A stretch of DNA of 38,726 nucleotides from a virus. The notes under the pieces are model-generated. The model was not told the origin of the DNA, searched no databases, and saw nothing but the letters and a program-made list of their open reading frames with translations. Position numbers and translations under genes: made by a program. The stretch spans positions 1 through 38,726 of IMG/VR virus record IMGVR_UViG_3300046777_000412; one strand, 5' to 3'. Position 1 is the stretch's first letter; every line of letters begins with the position of its first letter. Positions 1-9,714 of this stretch are shown piece by piece.

Positions 1-262
1 TCAGAGTATATTCGTGACCGCCTAGATAAGCGGCATCTGCATCAGCAATGTCATCTTGATACGGGGTTTGAACTTCGGTTACTGTGGTCCCGTTGACCAG
101 CAATGAATAACCACGGGGAATGTCAGTAATAAAAGGATTGATAGTTCCTGATTGAGTTCCACCTGTAATTGGTCTAGCAGCAAGACGAGCATACGGAGAA
201 TAACGATTCTCTGTAATACCCCAAGTCTCCCACCGCCAAGGTGTTGTTAATCTATAAGGCAT
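1..262 (-). CDS. Small virion-region protein, C-terminus cut by window edge
   Basis: Open frame from an ATG at 262 to the first base of the window, 87 codons with no stop. The start has a good ribosome binding site, GAAAGGA, eight bases upstream. The product begins MPYRLTTPWRWETWG and is rich in Thr, Pro and Tyr, with no membrane segment or motif that I recognise. It is the first gene downstream of the major capsid gene on the same strand, a usual place for head-completion or decoration proteins, but this is only a positional guess. If the window were circular, the frame would run without a stop into the gene that starts at 38718. Confidence 0.7.
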   Translation of the reverse strand, partial: MPYRLTTPWRWETWGITENRYSPYARLAARPITGGTQSGTINPFITDIPRGYSLLVNGTTVTEVQTPYQDDIADADAAYLGGHEYTL

Positions 263-290
263 ATCTTCCTTTCAGAATTGACTCATCCCA

Positions 291-321
291 AGGGACAGAC
301 TTTTCAAATTTGCCTGTCCCT
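291..321 (-). other. Stem-loop after the capsid gene
   Basis: An 8-bp perfect inverted repeat (AGGGACAG / CTGTCCCT) with a 15-base loop, just past the capsid stop. It lacks a run of T on either strand, so it is not a standard intrinsic terminator. It could protect the 3' end of a processed capsid message or dampen expression of the next gene. Confidence 0.45.
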
Positions 322-335
322 CAGAATCAATCAAT

Positions 336-1271
336 TTATGAGATTGATGCAGCAGTCTCAATACGATATAGAGCCGCTTCACGTAGACGGTTGAATCCGC
401 CGAAGTAGTACCAACCGATGGTGCGGAAACGACGTAGAGCGTCAATTTCTGGACCGATAACGGTTGAGATGTCTTGTGCTTGTGCTTCAGCAAGTGCTTC
501 ACGACCAGCAACAACTGCCTTGTAGACAGTAACTGCAGGTGATGCACCGTTAGATGCTGAAAGAACGCGAGGTGTTTCGACAACGAATGCACCTTCGATA
601 ACACCAACAGCACCAGCAACGAACGGAGTACGTTCTACGTACTTGGTTAGTTCCTGGAATCCACCGGTTCCGGCTTCCGCACGGAGGTCAGCAGATTGAC
701 GTGGGTGTAGGTATGCAGCATAGAGTTCGCCAATACGAGGCACAGCCTTGTTTGTACGAAGTTGTACTACTGCTTCACGGATATCAGCAACGGTCATTGT
801 GCCAGATGCGGTGATACCTGAAGTACCTGTTGCGGTGCCACCGTAAATTACGTTGGTACCAGAAGTCAAGACGTTTGCTACAACTACGTCGATAGAATCA
901 GCAGCGTTGTAAGCGATGACATCTGCAAGAGCAGCGTCTACGTCGTTGAAAGAAGTTAGGTTTAACTTCTTGGTTGTTGTTACGGCATTGCCGTACTCAT
1001 TGAGTGTAACTGTAACCTGTGATGGGTTACCTAGTGCTACAGAGGAAACGTCAGATGTTTCAGTCAAAGTACCGGTTGCGGTGCTTAGGTCTGAATAGAT
1101 GGAGAATACAACTGACGAACCTGGCATTGCTTGCTGTACTGGCTTGACATCAGCCAACGCTCTCATCACTGGGATGGAACGAAGAGCCATACGTACATAC
1201 TGGTCATACGCAGTTTGTACGAGGTTGCTAATTGTCGAAGACGAGGTCAGCGTTCCCGTAGGAATTGCCAT
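336..1271 (-). CDS. Major capsid protein (N4-gp56-like HK97-fold family)
   Basis: Forms the icosahedral head shell. The 311-residue length suits a major capsid protein, and the layout resembles the N4-gp56-type capsid family: an N-terminal helix, then YGNAVTTTKKLNLTSF near residues 112-127, a GTNVIYGG segment near 138-145, and a HPRQSADLRAEAG stretch after a RTNKAVPR helix. The ATG at 1271 has AAAGG upstream. It follows the scaffold-like gene by about 30 bases, the usual scaffold-then-capsid order, and lies in the same minus-strand operon as terminase and portal. Alanine and threonine are frequent, as in other capsids. Family assignment rests on remembered motifs and gene order; confidence in capsid function is high, in the exact family moderate. 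Confidence 0.85.
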   Translation of the reverse strand: MAIPTGTLTSSSTISNLVQTAYDQYVRMALRSIPVMRALADVKPVQQAMPGSSVVFSIYSDLSTATGTLTETSDVSSVALGNPSQVTVTLNEYGNAVTTTKKLNLTSFNDVDAALADVIAYNAADSIDVVVANVLTSGTNVIYGGTATGTSGITASGTMTVADIREAVVQLRTNKAVPRIGELYAAYLHPRQSADLRAEAGTGGFQELTKYVERTPFVAGAVGVIEGAFVVETPRVLSASNGASPAVTVYKAVVAGREALAEAQAQDISTVIGPEIDALRRFRTIGWYYFGGFNRLREAALYRIETAASIS

Positions 1272-1300
1272 TTACTTGCCTTTCGGTTAGTTAGTTCGGA

Positions 1301-1774
1301 TTAGAGTCCAGACTGCCTAATGATTTCATCTAACTCTTCACGGCTTCCTGCATTGAGCAACTTCTTATGAATCTCTGCTTGGTATTCAGGAGTAGTTCCT
1401 TGTTCCACAGCATTGGTCATACGTTGGTATGCAGCAGCCTGTTGAGGGTCGACATTAGGTGTTGCCTGGGTTGCTTGAGTTTGTACACCGAAAACATCAG
1501 CATAATTCTCAAGCCATTTTGATACAGACTCCTCAGTTGGGTCTATATCCTGTGGGATAAATGCAGCAATCTTGCTGTTTACCCCGCGACTAGCGAGGGC
1601 GTCTTTGATTGCTCTATCTCGTTGTGCTTTAGAAAGACCTTCAAACTGAGCCTTTAATTCAGCCAGTTCTTTTTCTTTCTGCTTGTTTGCTTTACGCAAC
1701 TGTTTGACGAGGTCATTGGAAGAATCTTTTTCTTCCGTATCAAAGTCGTCATCTTCGTAGTCGTAATTGGACAT
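1301..1774 (-). CDS. Scaffold-like protein
   Basis: A 157-residue protein placed directly before the capsid gene, where tailed phages keep the internal scaffold that guides capsid assembly. The first 20 residues are strongly acidic (MSNYDYEDDDFDTEEKD), followed by a charged helical, probably coiled-coil stretch at about 22-60 (KQLRKANKQKEKELAELKAQ) and a Gln/Ala-rich C-terminal half. This acidic-start, coiled-coil build is typical of scaffolds, which have little sequence conservation. AAGGGAGA lies upstream of the ATG. No protease domain is visible, so there is no sign of a fused maturation protease. The role is inferred from position and composition. Confidence 0.7.
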   Translation of the reverse strand: MSNYDYEDDDFDTEEKDSSNDLVKQLRKANKQKEKELAELKAQFEGLSKAQRDRAIKDALASRGVNSKIAAFIPQDIDPTEESVSKWLENYADVFGVQTQATQATPNVDPQQAAAYQRMTNAVEQGTTPEYQAEIHKKLLNAGSREELDEIIRQSGL

Positions 1775-1863
1775 AGGTCCATCTCCCTTGTTTAGTAGTT
1801 GTCGTAGGCCTCATATGGCTTTGGGGGAAACCGTATGGCTCCTACTCCTGGTTTTCTGTCTCT

Positions 1864-1887
1864 CTAACGGACCAGTCGTCCCGTTAG
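1864..1887 (-). other. Stem-loop between virion genes
   Basis: A 7-bp perfect inverted repeat (CTAACGG / CCGTTAG, 10-base loop) in the 118-base gap between the scaffold-like gene and the 459-residue virion gene upstream of it. There is no T-run, so it is more likely a processing or attenuation element than a terminator. It sits where capsid and scaffold expression might be set apart from the upstream genes. Confidence 0.35.
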
Positions 1888-1892
1888 CAGGC

Positions 1893-3272
1893 CTAGAATG
1901 CGCCCGCTCTGTCGCGGGCTAGTGCGCCACCTGCAACTCCGGCTTGACCAGAGAATGCGGCTTGCTCTAATGAAGTCAACTTCTTGCGCTGCTTAGCAGC
2001 CTCAGTTGCTCCAGTTAATCCAAATACTTCCTGCTCTGCAGTTGTTTGTGTATATGGAGTTTGTTTGTAGAACTCAGATAGTTGCGCACCACGAGGTGCT
2101 ACTTCTGCAACTGTTTGGAATCCTTGTCTTGCTGTTTCGCCAGTTACGCCATAACGTTGTAACTCTTCTGCTCTTGATACACCAGTCTGTAGTCCTGCCA
2201 TAGCAGCAGCACCACCAATTTCAGCAGCAGTTACTTTACGACGGATTTCTGTTAGAGCCTTATCTGGGTCTAATGCGTAAGCAAGAATGTCACCATTAGA
2301 AATATCTGGATAGAATGTACGTAACGATGCAGCAATCTCAGGTGCAGCATTGATTACTCGGTTCTGTGCTGTCTGGATTCTATCTTCAAGTTCTGCTGCA
2401 GATACATCGCCAGCAATAAACTTCTCAAATCCTTCTTGACGACCCATATCTCCACGGGCATAGTATGAAGCAGGTAGACCATAGTTACGCATAATGTTTT
2501 GGTACTGGTCTTCTAGTCCAATATATTCTGCTTCAGATAAAGCAGTTAATCCTTTTTGAATACGAGATTGGTTAGCAGCAAATCGCTTCTTGTAAGCGTC
2601 TGTATCTCGCAGACGGATAGTGAATTCTGATGGAGATACATTCTCCATAATCAAACCTCTAAGTGGAGTTACTAATCCACCTAATCCGTATTGGTTGAAT
2701 TGTTCAAATAATAAATCATATGCAGACTTACGCTTGGCTAGTTCTTCAGGAGTTCCAGCACCCATAGCGGTGCTAAGAGTAGAACCTCCACCGGCTCCTC
2801 CCGTGCCGCCACCAGTACCTCCGCCGCCTCCACCTAAACCTAGAGGAACATCTGCACCTTTAGCATTTAGAATGGCAAGCATTGCTATAGTGTCAATAGT
2901 GCCATCTGGCTTAGTGACTGATTTATATTCTTCAGCAGTAAGTTGGCGATTCAATGGCGTATCGTTAAAATAACCAACAGAGTTAATACCACCACGAGAT
3001 GCTATGTATTCCTTAGTCATACCAAGATTCATAGCCTCGCGCTCTTTAGCCATATTGCGCTCAGTGCCAGTGATTGCTAATCCTGAAGATGGAGAAATCA
3101 TTCCTACTTCAGTAGCAGCAGGAGGTTTTCCTGTGGCCGGATTTACTCCGGTATATGTCTTACCATTGATAACAACTGTTTCTGTTTTAGCACCATAATA
3201 TGGACCATCTGAAGTAGTTGTATTTGGGACCAGAGTTGGTCCTCTATTTTCTCTATCGTTTGGTGTGGCCAT
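1893..3272 (-). CDS. Virion-module protein with glycine-rich linker
   Basis: 459 residues, not recognised. The N-terminal part (about 1-140) is polar and Pro/Thr-rich, then comes a linker made almost only of Gly with a few Thr and Ala at about 145-163, and then a helical C-terminal part (about 165-459) ending in an Ala/Arg/Gly-rich tail. The flexible linker suggests two separately folded halves. It lies between the portal and capsid genes on the same strand, three bases from its upstream neighbour, so it is probably a minor head or ejection protein. No signal peptide, membrane span or catalytic motif is visible. Confidence 0.75.
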   Translation of the reverse strand: MATPNDRENRGPTLVPNTTTSDGPYYGAKTETVVINGKTYTGVNPATGKPPAATEVGMISPSSGLAITGTERNMAKEREAMNLGMTKEYIASRGGINSVGYFNDTPLNRQLTAEEYKSVTKPDGTIDTIAMLAILNAKGADVPLGLGGGGGGTGGGTGGAGGGSTLSTAMGAGTPEELAKRKSAYDLLFEQFNQYGLGGLVTPLRGLIMENVSPSEFTIRLRDTDAYKKRFAANQSRIQKGLTALSEAEYIGLEDQYQNIMRNYGLPASYYARGDMGRQEGFEKFIAGDVSAAELEDRIQTAQNRVINAAPEIAASLRTFYPDISNGDILAYALDPDKALTEIRRKVTAAEIGGAAAMAGLQTGVSRAEELQRYGVTGETARQGFQTVAEVAPRGAQLSEFYKQTPYTQTTAEQEVFGLTGATEAAKQRKKLTSLEQAAFSGQAGVAGGALARDRAGAF

Positions 3273-3274
3273 TA

Positions 3275-4387
3275 TTACCCCTGGAATCCAAAGTCTTTAA
3301 GTACTCTAAGTGCAGCATCAGAGACTTCTTCTCTAGCATTGTTTGTATACTGCCAGCGAGGGTCCTTACGGAGTTGACGCTGGAAATCATATAAAGTCAT
3401 TTCTCTATCTTGACCGATAGCACCGCGAAGTGTTGGGTCATTTAGTGCAATAGTATCTGGATTAACTTCTAATGTTGCAGCCATAAGTTTCTTATATGGA
3501 GCATATACAGTTTCAAGGTCTATGCCTTGGTCAAGTAGATTTGCCACTCTATCTGGCATACCTAATCTTGCAGTTTGACGGATTAGATTTTTGAATGTAT
3601 CAACATCTGCTCCATCTGCAATCTGCTTAGTCCAAGCGTCTACAGATGTACCAAAGTCTCTATTTAGGTCAAGACCATTAGCGGCTGCAGTCTTAGCAAG
3701 TTCTTGTCTTGTTAGGTCTGCTGCTGCTTTCTTCTTTTCAGAGAACTCTGGAAGTTTACGAACAACATTGGTTAGGAACTGAGCCTCATCGATACCACCT
3801 TTAGTGGTTTGCACTCTTCTGCCATTGACTATCTCATAAGTTTGTACAGTCGGGTTCTTCTTCTGAGCCTTCTGAAGTTTGGTTGTTATCTTTGTTAACT
3901 CTTCAGCAGTAGGTTCTCTGTTGAGTTCTCTCTTCCAGACATCAGTAATAAGGTTCTGAGCCTGAGTTGCTCCAGCAATACCGATATATTCAGTAGGAAG
4001 GTTTGGCTTAGTTCCACCAGCCTGAGCATTTTCTACAAGATACTGCTCAAATGTTAATTCAGGTCTACCGGTTCTTGCTTTTTCAGTTTCAAAATCACTA
4101 CGAGCGTTAACAATCGCATCGCCTAGTAATCTATCATATTTTCTTTTTGTGGTTTTTAGATACTTAGCGTTTTTTAATAAGTTAGACCATTTTTTAATTT
4201 CCACTGAAGGTGCATCAATCAATGCAGCAATATCTTCGTCAAAGCCAAGAGTTCCAGTAGGAGCATTATTGCTAAATCCACCATAACCGCCACCAGTTCT
4301 AAATGAAGATATGGTTGGTTCACCTGAGATACTGTTACTCTTCCACACCTCTGTAACAGAAGGCGGATTATTTGTACCTGTTACCAC
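3275..4387 (-). CDS. Virion-module protein, unknown role
   Basis: 370 residues starting at a GTG with AGGAGATA upstream. The first 60 residues are Ser/Gly/Thr-rich and probably disordered; the rest is charged, Lys/Ala/Glu-rich and helical, with a conspicuous basic cluster near 70-85 (LKTTKRKYDR). I recognise no family. It is packed between the 1557-residue protein and the 459-residue protein in the head operon, with gaps of 12 and 2 bases, which suggests co-expression and a structural role, perhaps as an ejected internal protein together with its large neighbour. Confidence 0.75.
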   Translation of the reverse strand: MVTGTNNPPSVTEVWKSNSISGEPTISSFRTGGGYGGFSNNAPTGTLGFDEDIAALIDAPSVEIKKWSNLLKNAKYLKTTKRKYDRLLGDAIVNARSDFETEKARTGRPELTFEQYLVENAQAGGTKPNLPTEYIGIAGATQAQNLITDVWKRELNREPTAEELTKITTKLQKAQKKNPTVQTYEIVNGRRVQTTKGGIDEAQFLTNVVRKLPEFSEKKKAAADLTRQELAKTAAANGLDLNRDFGTSVDAWTKQIADGADVDTFKNLIRQTARLGMPDRVANLLDQGIDLETVYAPYKKLMAATLEVNPDTIALNDPTLRGAIGQDREMTLYDFQRQLRKDPRWQYTNNAREEVSDAALRVLKDFGFQG

Positions 4388-4399
4388 TTATATCTCCTA

Positions 4400-7300
4400 T
4401 TAGTCTCTGATTAGTCTTGAGAACAATGCGAAGTAAGCATCTTCTGCATTGCGGTTAGTCTTGGATAGACGTTCTAATTCAGCCTTAGCCTGTTCCTTTA
4501 GAAGGTCTTTGTAGTTCTGGGCAGATATTGTATTGCCTGGAACTGAATCTCTGGCGTTGATATATTGGTTATATACATTCAACATACCTTCGATAGGCTG
4601 GCGAATTGCTGGGTCCAACTTAACGTCTGGGTTAGAAAGCATAAGACTTAAATCATCTAATGCTTGATTTCTTTGGATTCCTTTTTCTGCACCTTTGCCA
4701 AGTTCTTTTTGTAGGGCAGGTCTTGCACCTTTGAAAGACTTGGACCAGTTTTCCCACATATCTTTAAGTTGACGCTTTTGATAATCATTAGTTGTTCTAG
4801 CAAGTTCTGCCTCGTAAAGGTCCTTTTGTGTGTAGTAGAAGTTCTCATCGTAGGCTGTATTGACCTGACGTAGGTAGTCCTTCATTAACTTAGACTGCTT
4901 TAGACCCATATTGATAAGTAACTTATAGGCGTTGAAATCAAACTCGCCTTCTTTGGGAATAAAGAACGAAGCCGCTTCTGGATACTTCTTGAGCAGTTCT
5001 TTGTTATCATTTATCCACTTATTAGCCTTATCATTAGCGCTAATAATTGCAACTACATTGCTTTCAGATTCAGATATCGTATATGGAACTTGGTCTGGGA
5101 ATAAACGAATCCATTCTTCCATAGCCTTGTCATAACTGCCAGTCTTTTCAACTAGACTATTAAAGGTTTGCTTGAAGTTAGTCTCACCATTTTGACGAAC
5201 CCACTGAGCAATTTCGCTCTTGAGCGTAGTCTGTGGCGGAGCAGGGAATATAAATCCAGTAACAAATCTTAGAACCAAAGCAGTAAAGGTAGAAGCCTCT
5301 AGTTTGTTCTGATATTGCTCCATTTCGCCTGGAGTAATAGGAATTTCTTGACCAGTCTTTGGGTCAACCTTTGGTCTTAGTCCGTGACCTGTAGCCTCTA
5401 GGTATGCTGCTGCTTTACGGAATGCTGAAGCGAACTGAGAGTTACGCTCATTCTTATCCATAAGCGAAATAAAACGATTTACGTGTGCAGGAAGCACAGC
5501 ATTCATCATTGGCTGGTCTTCACCATAAACGCCAAGCGCAATTCTGTCCAGTTTATCTAAACCTGGTACAAGATTGCTAATACCTTTGATGGTAACTGCA
5601 GATAATGGACCAGCAAATGTAGGGAATAGTGAGTCTGGGTTAGAAGATGGAGTAATCATCTTCAACTTGGCAGCAAATTCAATAGGCATTGGAGCCTTAA
5701 TTGCGCCTTCTTGACCAAAAGCACTCATTACTTTATCTACTGCTTGATACATTGCAGTTGTACCTGGGTAGAAGAAGTATTGTTCTCCACTATCGTCAGT
5801 CTGAACAAAGCCAGAATGAGCAATACCGTCATAAGTTAGCGATGCTCTTGTAATTGCTTCTGGGTTATATCGTACGCTTCTATAGAAACGACGATAAAAG
5901 TCTTCAGTTGCACGGTAGAAACGAGCGAAGTTACGAGCAGACATAGCCAACTGGCTACGAACTGCAGGATTATCTACATATGCTAATGCTGAATCCTTGG
6001 CTAAATCTTCTGCTGCTTGATTTATATGACGAATTGCAGACTTATAAGCCTTATTGTAAGCCTCACCAGTCTTACCTTTTGTAAGTTGAGTTATAACTTT
6101 TTGAGCATATCCAGAACTATTTAGTTCCTTACGGAATCTTATAAACTCATTTAGGACAATTGGCTCACGAGACCAGCGAGCATTAGCCTCGCCCATACCA
6201 TCCCAGAACTTATCAAACATAGATGCAGCAAAATTGTCGCCTTCTGATACTGGAACTAGCGTTGGACCTGATATAAATTCAGGAGCAAGTGCTGGGTCAT
6301 TAGGTAAATCCGTAAGTCTTAGACCTTTTGCGCTTACTTTAACTGTTCCATCTTTATCAGTTTTAATAACTGCTTTAAGAAGGTCTTCATTTAGGTCGCC
6401 ATTCTTTTTAGAGAATAGGTTTCTGGCTGCAATATAGGCACGCTGTGCGTGAGTATCTATGCTTCCGCCATCCTTGAAGTACAACTGGAATCTATCAAGG
6501 TCTCTTTTAGGCAAAGTGCTGAGATATTTCTTCATCTCTGCTATTGCTTTATTTTCATCTTTCATATAACGGACAGCAATACTACCTAATTCATCATTGG
6601 TCATTATGCCAATTTGGAAAAGCCAGCCAACCTTAGCCTGTTCATTGGCTACTGGGTTGTAGTTAGTAAATGCTTTATCTCCAACAGAACGCTTATAGGC
6701 ATTACCATCAATAGTAATTGCTTCCATCTTGCCATATCGGTTTACATCATCTGCGATATTAGCGTAACGGCCACCACCGCGTACACCATTCTTAGCGCCT
6801 TCAGATATATCTGCAAGCATCTCATCTAAATTTCCGTACCTGGCAAGTTCAGAAATAATGCTTGCTGATTCTGGGTCAAGATTATATGCTAGTTTGCGAC
6901 GCAAAATTGCTTCTGCCATAACAGAACGAACTTCATCTTCTGTTTGAGCAGCAGCCATCTTTGCAGAAAATTCTTTTAATTCATCTGCTTTTAAGAATTT
7001 ATTGATAGCACCTAGTTCACCTTGTTCAGTATTAAAAAATACTGTATCTTTGAACTTTTCTAGTGCTGTCTTATCTCCACCAACACCGCGTCCGACACGA
7101 ATACGGGTGGACCATAAACGACCTTTGACCATATCCCAAGGGTTACGACCGCGAGCCAAAAAGAAAATATCATCTTCAATAGCATTACGGATAGGGAAAC
7201 GAACTCCGGCCAATGTCAAGAATGACCAACCAGATGTAATCTTATCTATCCATTTATTGTGAGATACTCCCACAAGTTTTGATATAATACCTTGACGAGC

Positions 7301-9073
7301 AGTTAATCTATCTAGGTCAACAATTGATGGAACAACCATAGATGAAGATAATTGATATGGGAACAGAGCCATCTGTTCTCCAGCAAATTCTGCTGGATTA
7401 CCTAAGCGTTTTCCATTTACAACTACATCTGCAGCGTATCGCTTCTCAAGTCCACGACCTGCAAATTGCTCCATAAAAGTTTTACCTGGGTCACCTTTAC
7501 GAACGCCACGAGTTGAGAATATGGTGTTCCAAAGTCCCTTAGTAATTTGCATACGCTGACCTTCGTCACCAGCAGCAAATGCTTCAGCAATAATTCTGCT
7601 ATGATAACGAGAGTTTGTTAAGCGAGCAGTGCGATAGATTTCATCTACGGCATTAGGACCCATAACATCAAATACAGTAGATGTTGGATTTGGCACTCTT
7701 GTAAACTTAGCAGCAAATCTATCTATTCGTCCTAGAATCTGATTCTCGGTAAAACGAACAGCGCCATCTGGACCCTTAAATCTTCCGACTTGCTTTTCTA
7801 AAGCAGCGATATCTTCAGGTCTAGTTGTGATGCCAGTTAGGACATCTTCAAATTGTGGTCCTGTACCATATAAAGCACGGACTAATTTTTGTCCAACTTT
7901 ATCAATATCAAAAACTTTATTAACAGTTGTAAGTGCAGCAACTCTTGCTTTACGACCAGCAGTTAATCTTGGAATTAAAGGAGTTTCTCTGGCTGCTTGA
8001 CCTTTGAAGATGGCAAGCATATCTACGCCATTTTGGAAGAACTGCTTTGCAGTGTTAGCGTCCTTGATGCCAGCCTTAACAAATTCATCAATAGCAGCAG
8101 GACCAAACTCAGGAGCAAAGCGACGAAGTCTTGTCATAGCCTCCGTTGAGGCAACTACATCTTTGGCTTTACGAGCCTTAGATAGAACATCTAGGTCATT
8201 GCCATATTGATTAAAAAACTCAACTACTTTTGGATTATTAAATGCTTGGTCTAGTTTTTTAGGAGAACCAGCAATCTTGATAAGTGAATAGTTGATAGCA
8301 TCATAGGCTTTCTTAGCCTTACCAAGTGCAAGTGTTGGGTCTAAGAATAAACGATATGAAGCATCGCCTACACCAGAAATGCCCTTATATAAAAATCCTG
8401 AACCTTCTAAACCTTCAGGTAAAAGTGCGTTTGCTATTTGACGACCTGGAGAATACTTAGATGCAAAAACAGCATCATAAGCATCTTGCCATAGCGGGTC
8501 TTTTTTCTGGGCAGCAAGAGATGCAATCTCTTTTTCTTCAGGTGTTCCATTTGCAACAATATCAGCAAGTGACTTACCTTCAGTTACCTGTTGGATAACT
8601 TTGATTCTTGCTGGGCCATATTTCTGTGTAGCCTTAGCAATACGTCCTTCGTTATATACAAGTTCGCCATTATCATTTGATTTTTCCCAAGCAGCGCTAA
8701 CAATCTGAGCGCGTTTTGCTGGATTAACAGCAGCGCCAAGCACTCCGCCTTCTTTAGCAAAAACACCAAGTCTGTAAAGGCGAGTCATAAAGTCAGATAC
8801 TTCAGTAAGAGCGCCTACTACAGCACCACCTGTGTAGTGCCAAGCAGAACCTAACCAACCACGTTTAGCAGGTTCTGGTTGTGTACCGAAGGTTGTCTTT
8901 AAGATTTCTTGTTGGTCTGCAGGTAGAGACTGAAATCTAACCTTTGCTTCAGGTGCAGGCATACCAAGAAGTGTTTTATGTGTAGAGACAATCTTGCCAA
9001 TCTCATCTGCTTTTTGTTGGTCGGCAGGATTAAGTCCAGCCTTTGCTGCGGCTATCTTAAGATTTTTCTCCAC
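4400..9073 (-). CDS. Giant virion protein, probable internal/ejection protein
   Basis: 1557 residues, the largest gene in the window, with a GTG start overlapping the upstream stop (TAGTG) and AAGAGG as binding site. It is almost wholly helical and charged, with no long glycine or coiled repeats of the tape-measure type and no clear signal peptide. A hydrophobic patch near 90-120 may touch membranes. I see no convincing lysozyme, protease or polymerase motif. It lies between portal and capsid rather than among the tail genes, and no tail-tube genes are seen, so a podovirus-style internal virion protein ejected with the DNA fits better than a tape measure. This is inference from position and size. 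Confidence 0.8.
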   Translation of the reverse strand: MEKNLKIAAAKAGLNPADQQKADEIGKIVSTHKTLLGMPAPEAKVRFQSLPADQQEILKTTFGTQPEPAKRGWLGSAWHYTGGAVVGALTEVSDFMTRLYRLGVFAKEGGVLGAAVNPAKRAQIVSAAWEKSNDNGELVYNEGRIAKATQKYGPARIKVIQQVTEGKSLADIVANGTPEEKEIASLAAQKKDPLWQDAYDAVFASKYSPGRQIANALLPEGLEGSGFLYKGISGVGDASYRLFLDPTLALGKAKKAYDAINYSLIKIAGSPKKLDQAFNNPKVVEFFNQYGNDLDVLSKARKAKDVVASTEAMTRLRRFAPEFGPAAIDEFVKAGIKDANTAKQFFQNGVDMLAIFKGQAARETPLIPRLTAGRKARVAALTTVNKVFDIDKVGQKLVRALYGTGPQFEDVLTGITTRPEDIAALEKQVGRFKGPDGAVRFTENQILGRIDRFAAKFTRVPNPTSTVFDVMGPNAVDEIYRTARLTNSRYHSRIIAEAFAAGDEGQRMQITKGLWNTIFSTRGVRKGDPGKTFMEQFAGRGLEKRYAADVVVNGKRLGNPAEFAGEQMALFPYQLSSSMVVPSIVDLDRLTARQGIISKLVGVSHNKWIDKITSGWSFLTLAGVRFPIRNAIEDDIFFLARGRNPWDMVKGRLWSTRIRVGRGVGGDKTALEKFKDTVFFNTEQGELGAINKFLKADELKEFSAKMAAAQTEDEVRSVMAEAILRRKLAYNLDPESASIISELARYGNLDEMLADISEGAKNGVRGGGRYANIADDVNRYGKMEAITIDGNAYKRSVGDKAFTNYNPVANEQAKVGWLFQIGIMTNDELGSIAVRYMKDENKAIAEMKKYLSTLPKRDLDRFQLYFKDGGSIDTHAQRAYIAARNLFSKKNGDLNEDLLKAVIKTDKDGTVKVSAKGLRLTDLPNDPALAPEFISGPTLVPVSEGDNFAASMFDKFWDGMGEANARWSREPIVLNEFIRFRKELNSSGYAQKVITQLTKGKTGEAYNKAYKSAIRHINQAAEDLAKDSALAYVDNPAVRSQLAMSARNFARFYRATEDFYRRFYRSVRYNPEAITRASLTYDGIAHSGFVQTDDSGEQYFFYPGTTAMYQAVDKVMSAFGQEGAIKAPMPIEFAAKLKMITPSSNPDSLFPTFAGPLSAVTIKGISNLVPGLDKLDRIALGVYGEDQPMMNAVLPAHVNRFISLMDKNERNSQFASAFRKAAAYLEATGHGLRPKVDPKTGQEIPITPGEMEQYQNKLEASTFTALVLRFVTGFIFPAPPQTTLKSEIAQWVRQNGETNFKQTFNSLVEKTGSYDKAMEEWIRLFPDQVPYTISESESNVVAIISANDKANKWINDNKELLKKYPEAASFFIPKEGEFDFNAYKLLINMGLKQSKLMKDYLRQVNTAYDENFYYTQKDLYEAELARTTNDYQKRQLKDMWENWSKSFKGARPALQKELGKGAEKGIQRNQALDDLSLMLSNPDVKLDPAIRQPIEGMLNVYNQYINARDSVPGNTISAQNYKDLLKEQAKAELERLSKTNRNAEDAYFALFSRLIRD

Positions 9074-9477
9074 TATAAACCTCTTGCAAGGAAGTCCTGA
9101 TATAGAACTGCTATCTCTCCGGATTCGTCATATGGTAATAACTTAGCCAAAGTATCAGAGTACTTCTCTGTCATTTGTGGACGCATACCTAAAACTTCTG
9201 GACCTGCACCTGCACCCATAGCAATACCAGTTGTAATTGGTTCTTCTGGTCGTTGAGTTGGTGCAAATAATGGTGTGATTCGCTCTAGTTGACTCGGAGC
9301 AATACCTTGCTCTGAACGAGAAACTGGATTTACATTTGGTGTCTTGGCAAGTGGTGCGCCAGATTTAATTGCTTGTGTCTCAGCACCTTCACCGTATGCG
9401 ATTGAATTCATATTCAAGTCTGTTCTCTTGGAGAACTTGCCAGGACCTGCTGCTCCTGCTAATGGACCTCTAGCCAT
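9073..9477 (-). CDS. Small proline/glycine-rich head-module protein
   Basis: 134 residues, starting MARGPLAGAAGPGKFSKR and rich in Gly, Pro and Ala throughout, so probably mostly disordered apart from a short acidic helix at the C-terminus. It overlaps the upstream gene by eight bases and the giant protein gene by three, so translation is likely coupled. Similar Gly/Pro-rich small proteins often sit after the portal gene in aquatic phages, but I cannot name a function. Confidence 0.7.
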   Translation of the reverse strand: MARGPLAGAAGPGKFSKRTDLNMNSIAYGEGAETQAIKSGAPLAKTPNVNPVSRSEQGIAPSQLERITPLFAPTQRPEEPITTGIAMGAGAGPEVLGMRPQMTEKYSDTLAKLLPYDESGEIAVLYQDFLARGL

Positions 9478-9688
9478 TATTATCCTCCATCGTCTCTAAA
9501 TCTTCTGTGAATTGTTCCCAAGCCTGATTAACTTGAGTTTCTCTTATTGCGTTATATGTTGCTAATTCTAAAATCTCATCTGAGAATGTATGTACTGCTG
9601 TCATTAAGTTATGAAAGAATCCTGCTAATACTACAAAGAAATCAGCGAGACGGATAGGGCGTGGAACGTAATCTTGTTTTTTACTCAC
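9470..9688 (-). CDS. Small helical protein after portal
   Basis: 72 residues from a GTG start with an AGGATAGGG site. It has a moderately hydrophobic helix at about 14-36 (LADFFVVLAGFFHNLMTAV) and an acidic C-terminus (EDLETMEDNNG). The hydrophobic helix could be membrane-associated or a packing helix in the particle. It overlaps the next gene by eight bases. Function unknown. Confidence 0.65.
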   Translation of the reverse strand: MSKKQDYVPRPIRLADFFVVLAGFFHNLMTAVHTFSDEILELATYNAIRETQVNQAWEQFTEDLETMEDNNG

Positions 9689-9714
9689 ACCCTATCCTCT
9701 CGATAGATTTTTAC

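Noticed and set aside
272-619. Open frame of 115 codons on the minus strand
   Set aside because: It lies inside the capsid gene in another frame; the product is Leu/His/Gln/Ser-rich low-complexity sequence, and the capsid frame is clearly the real one.
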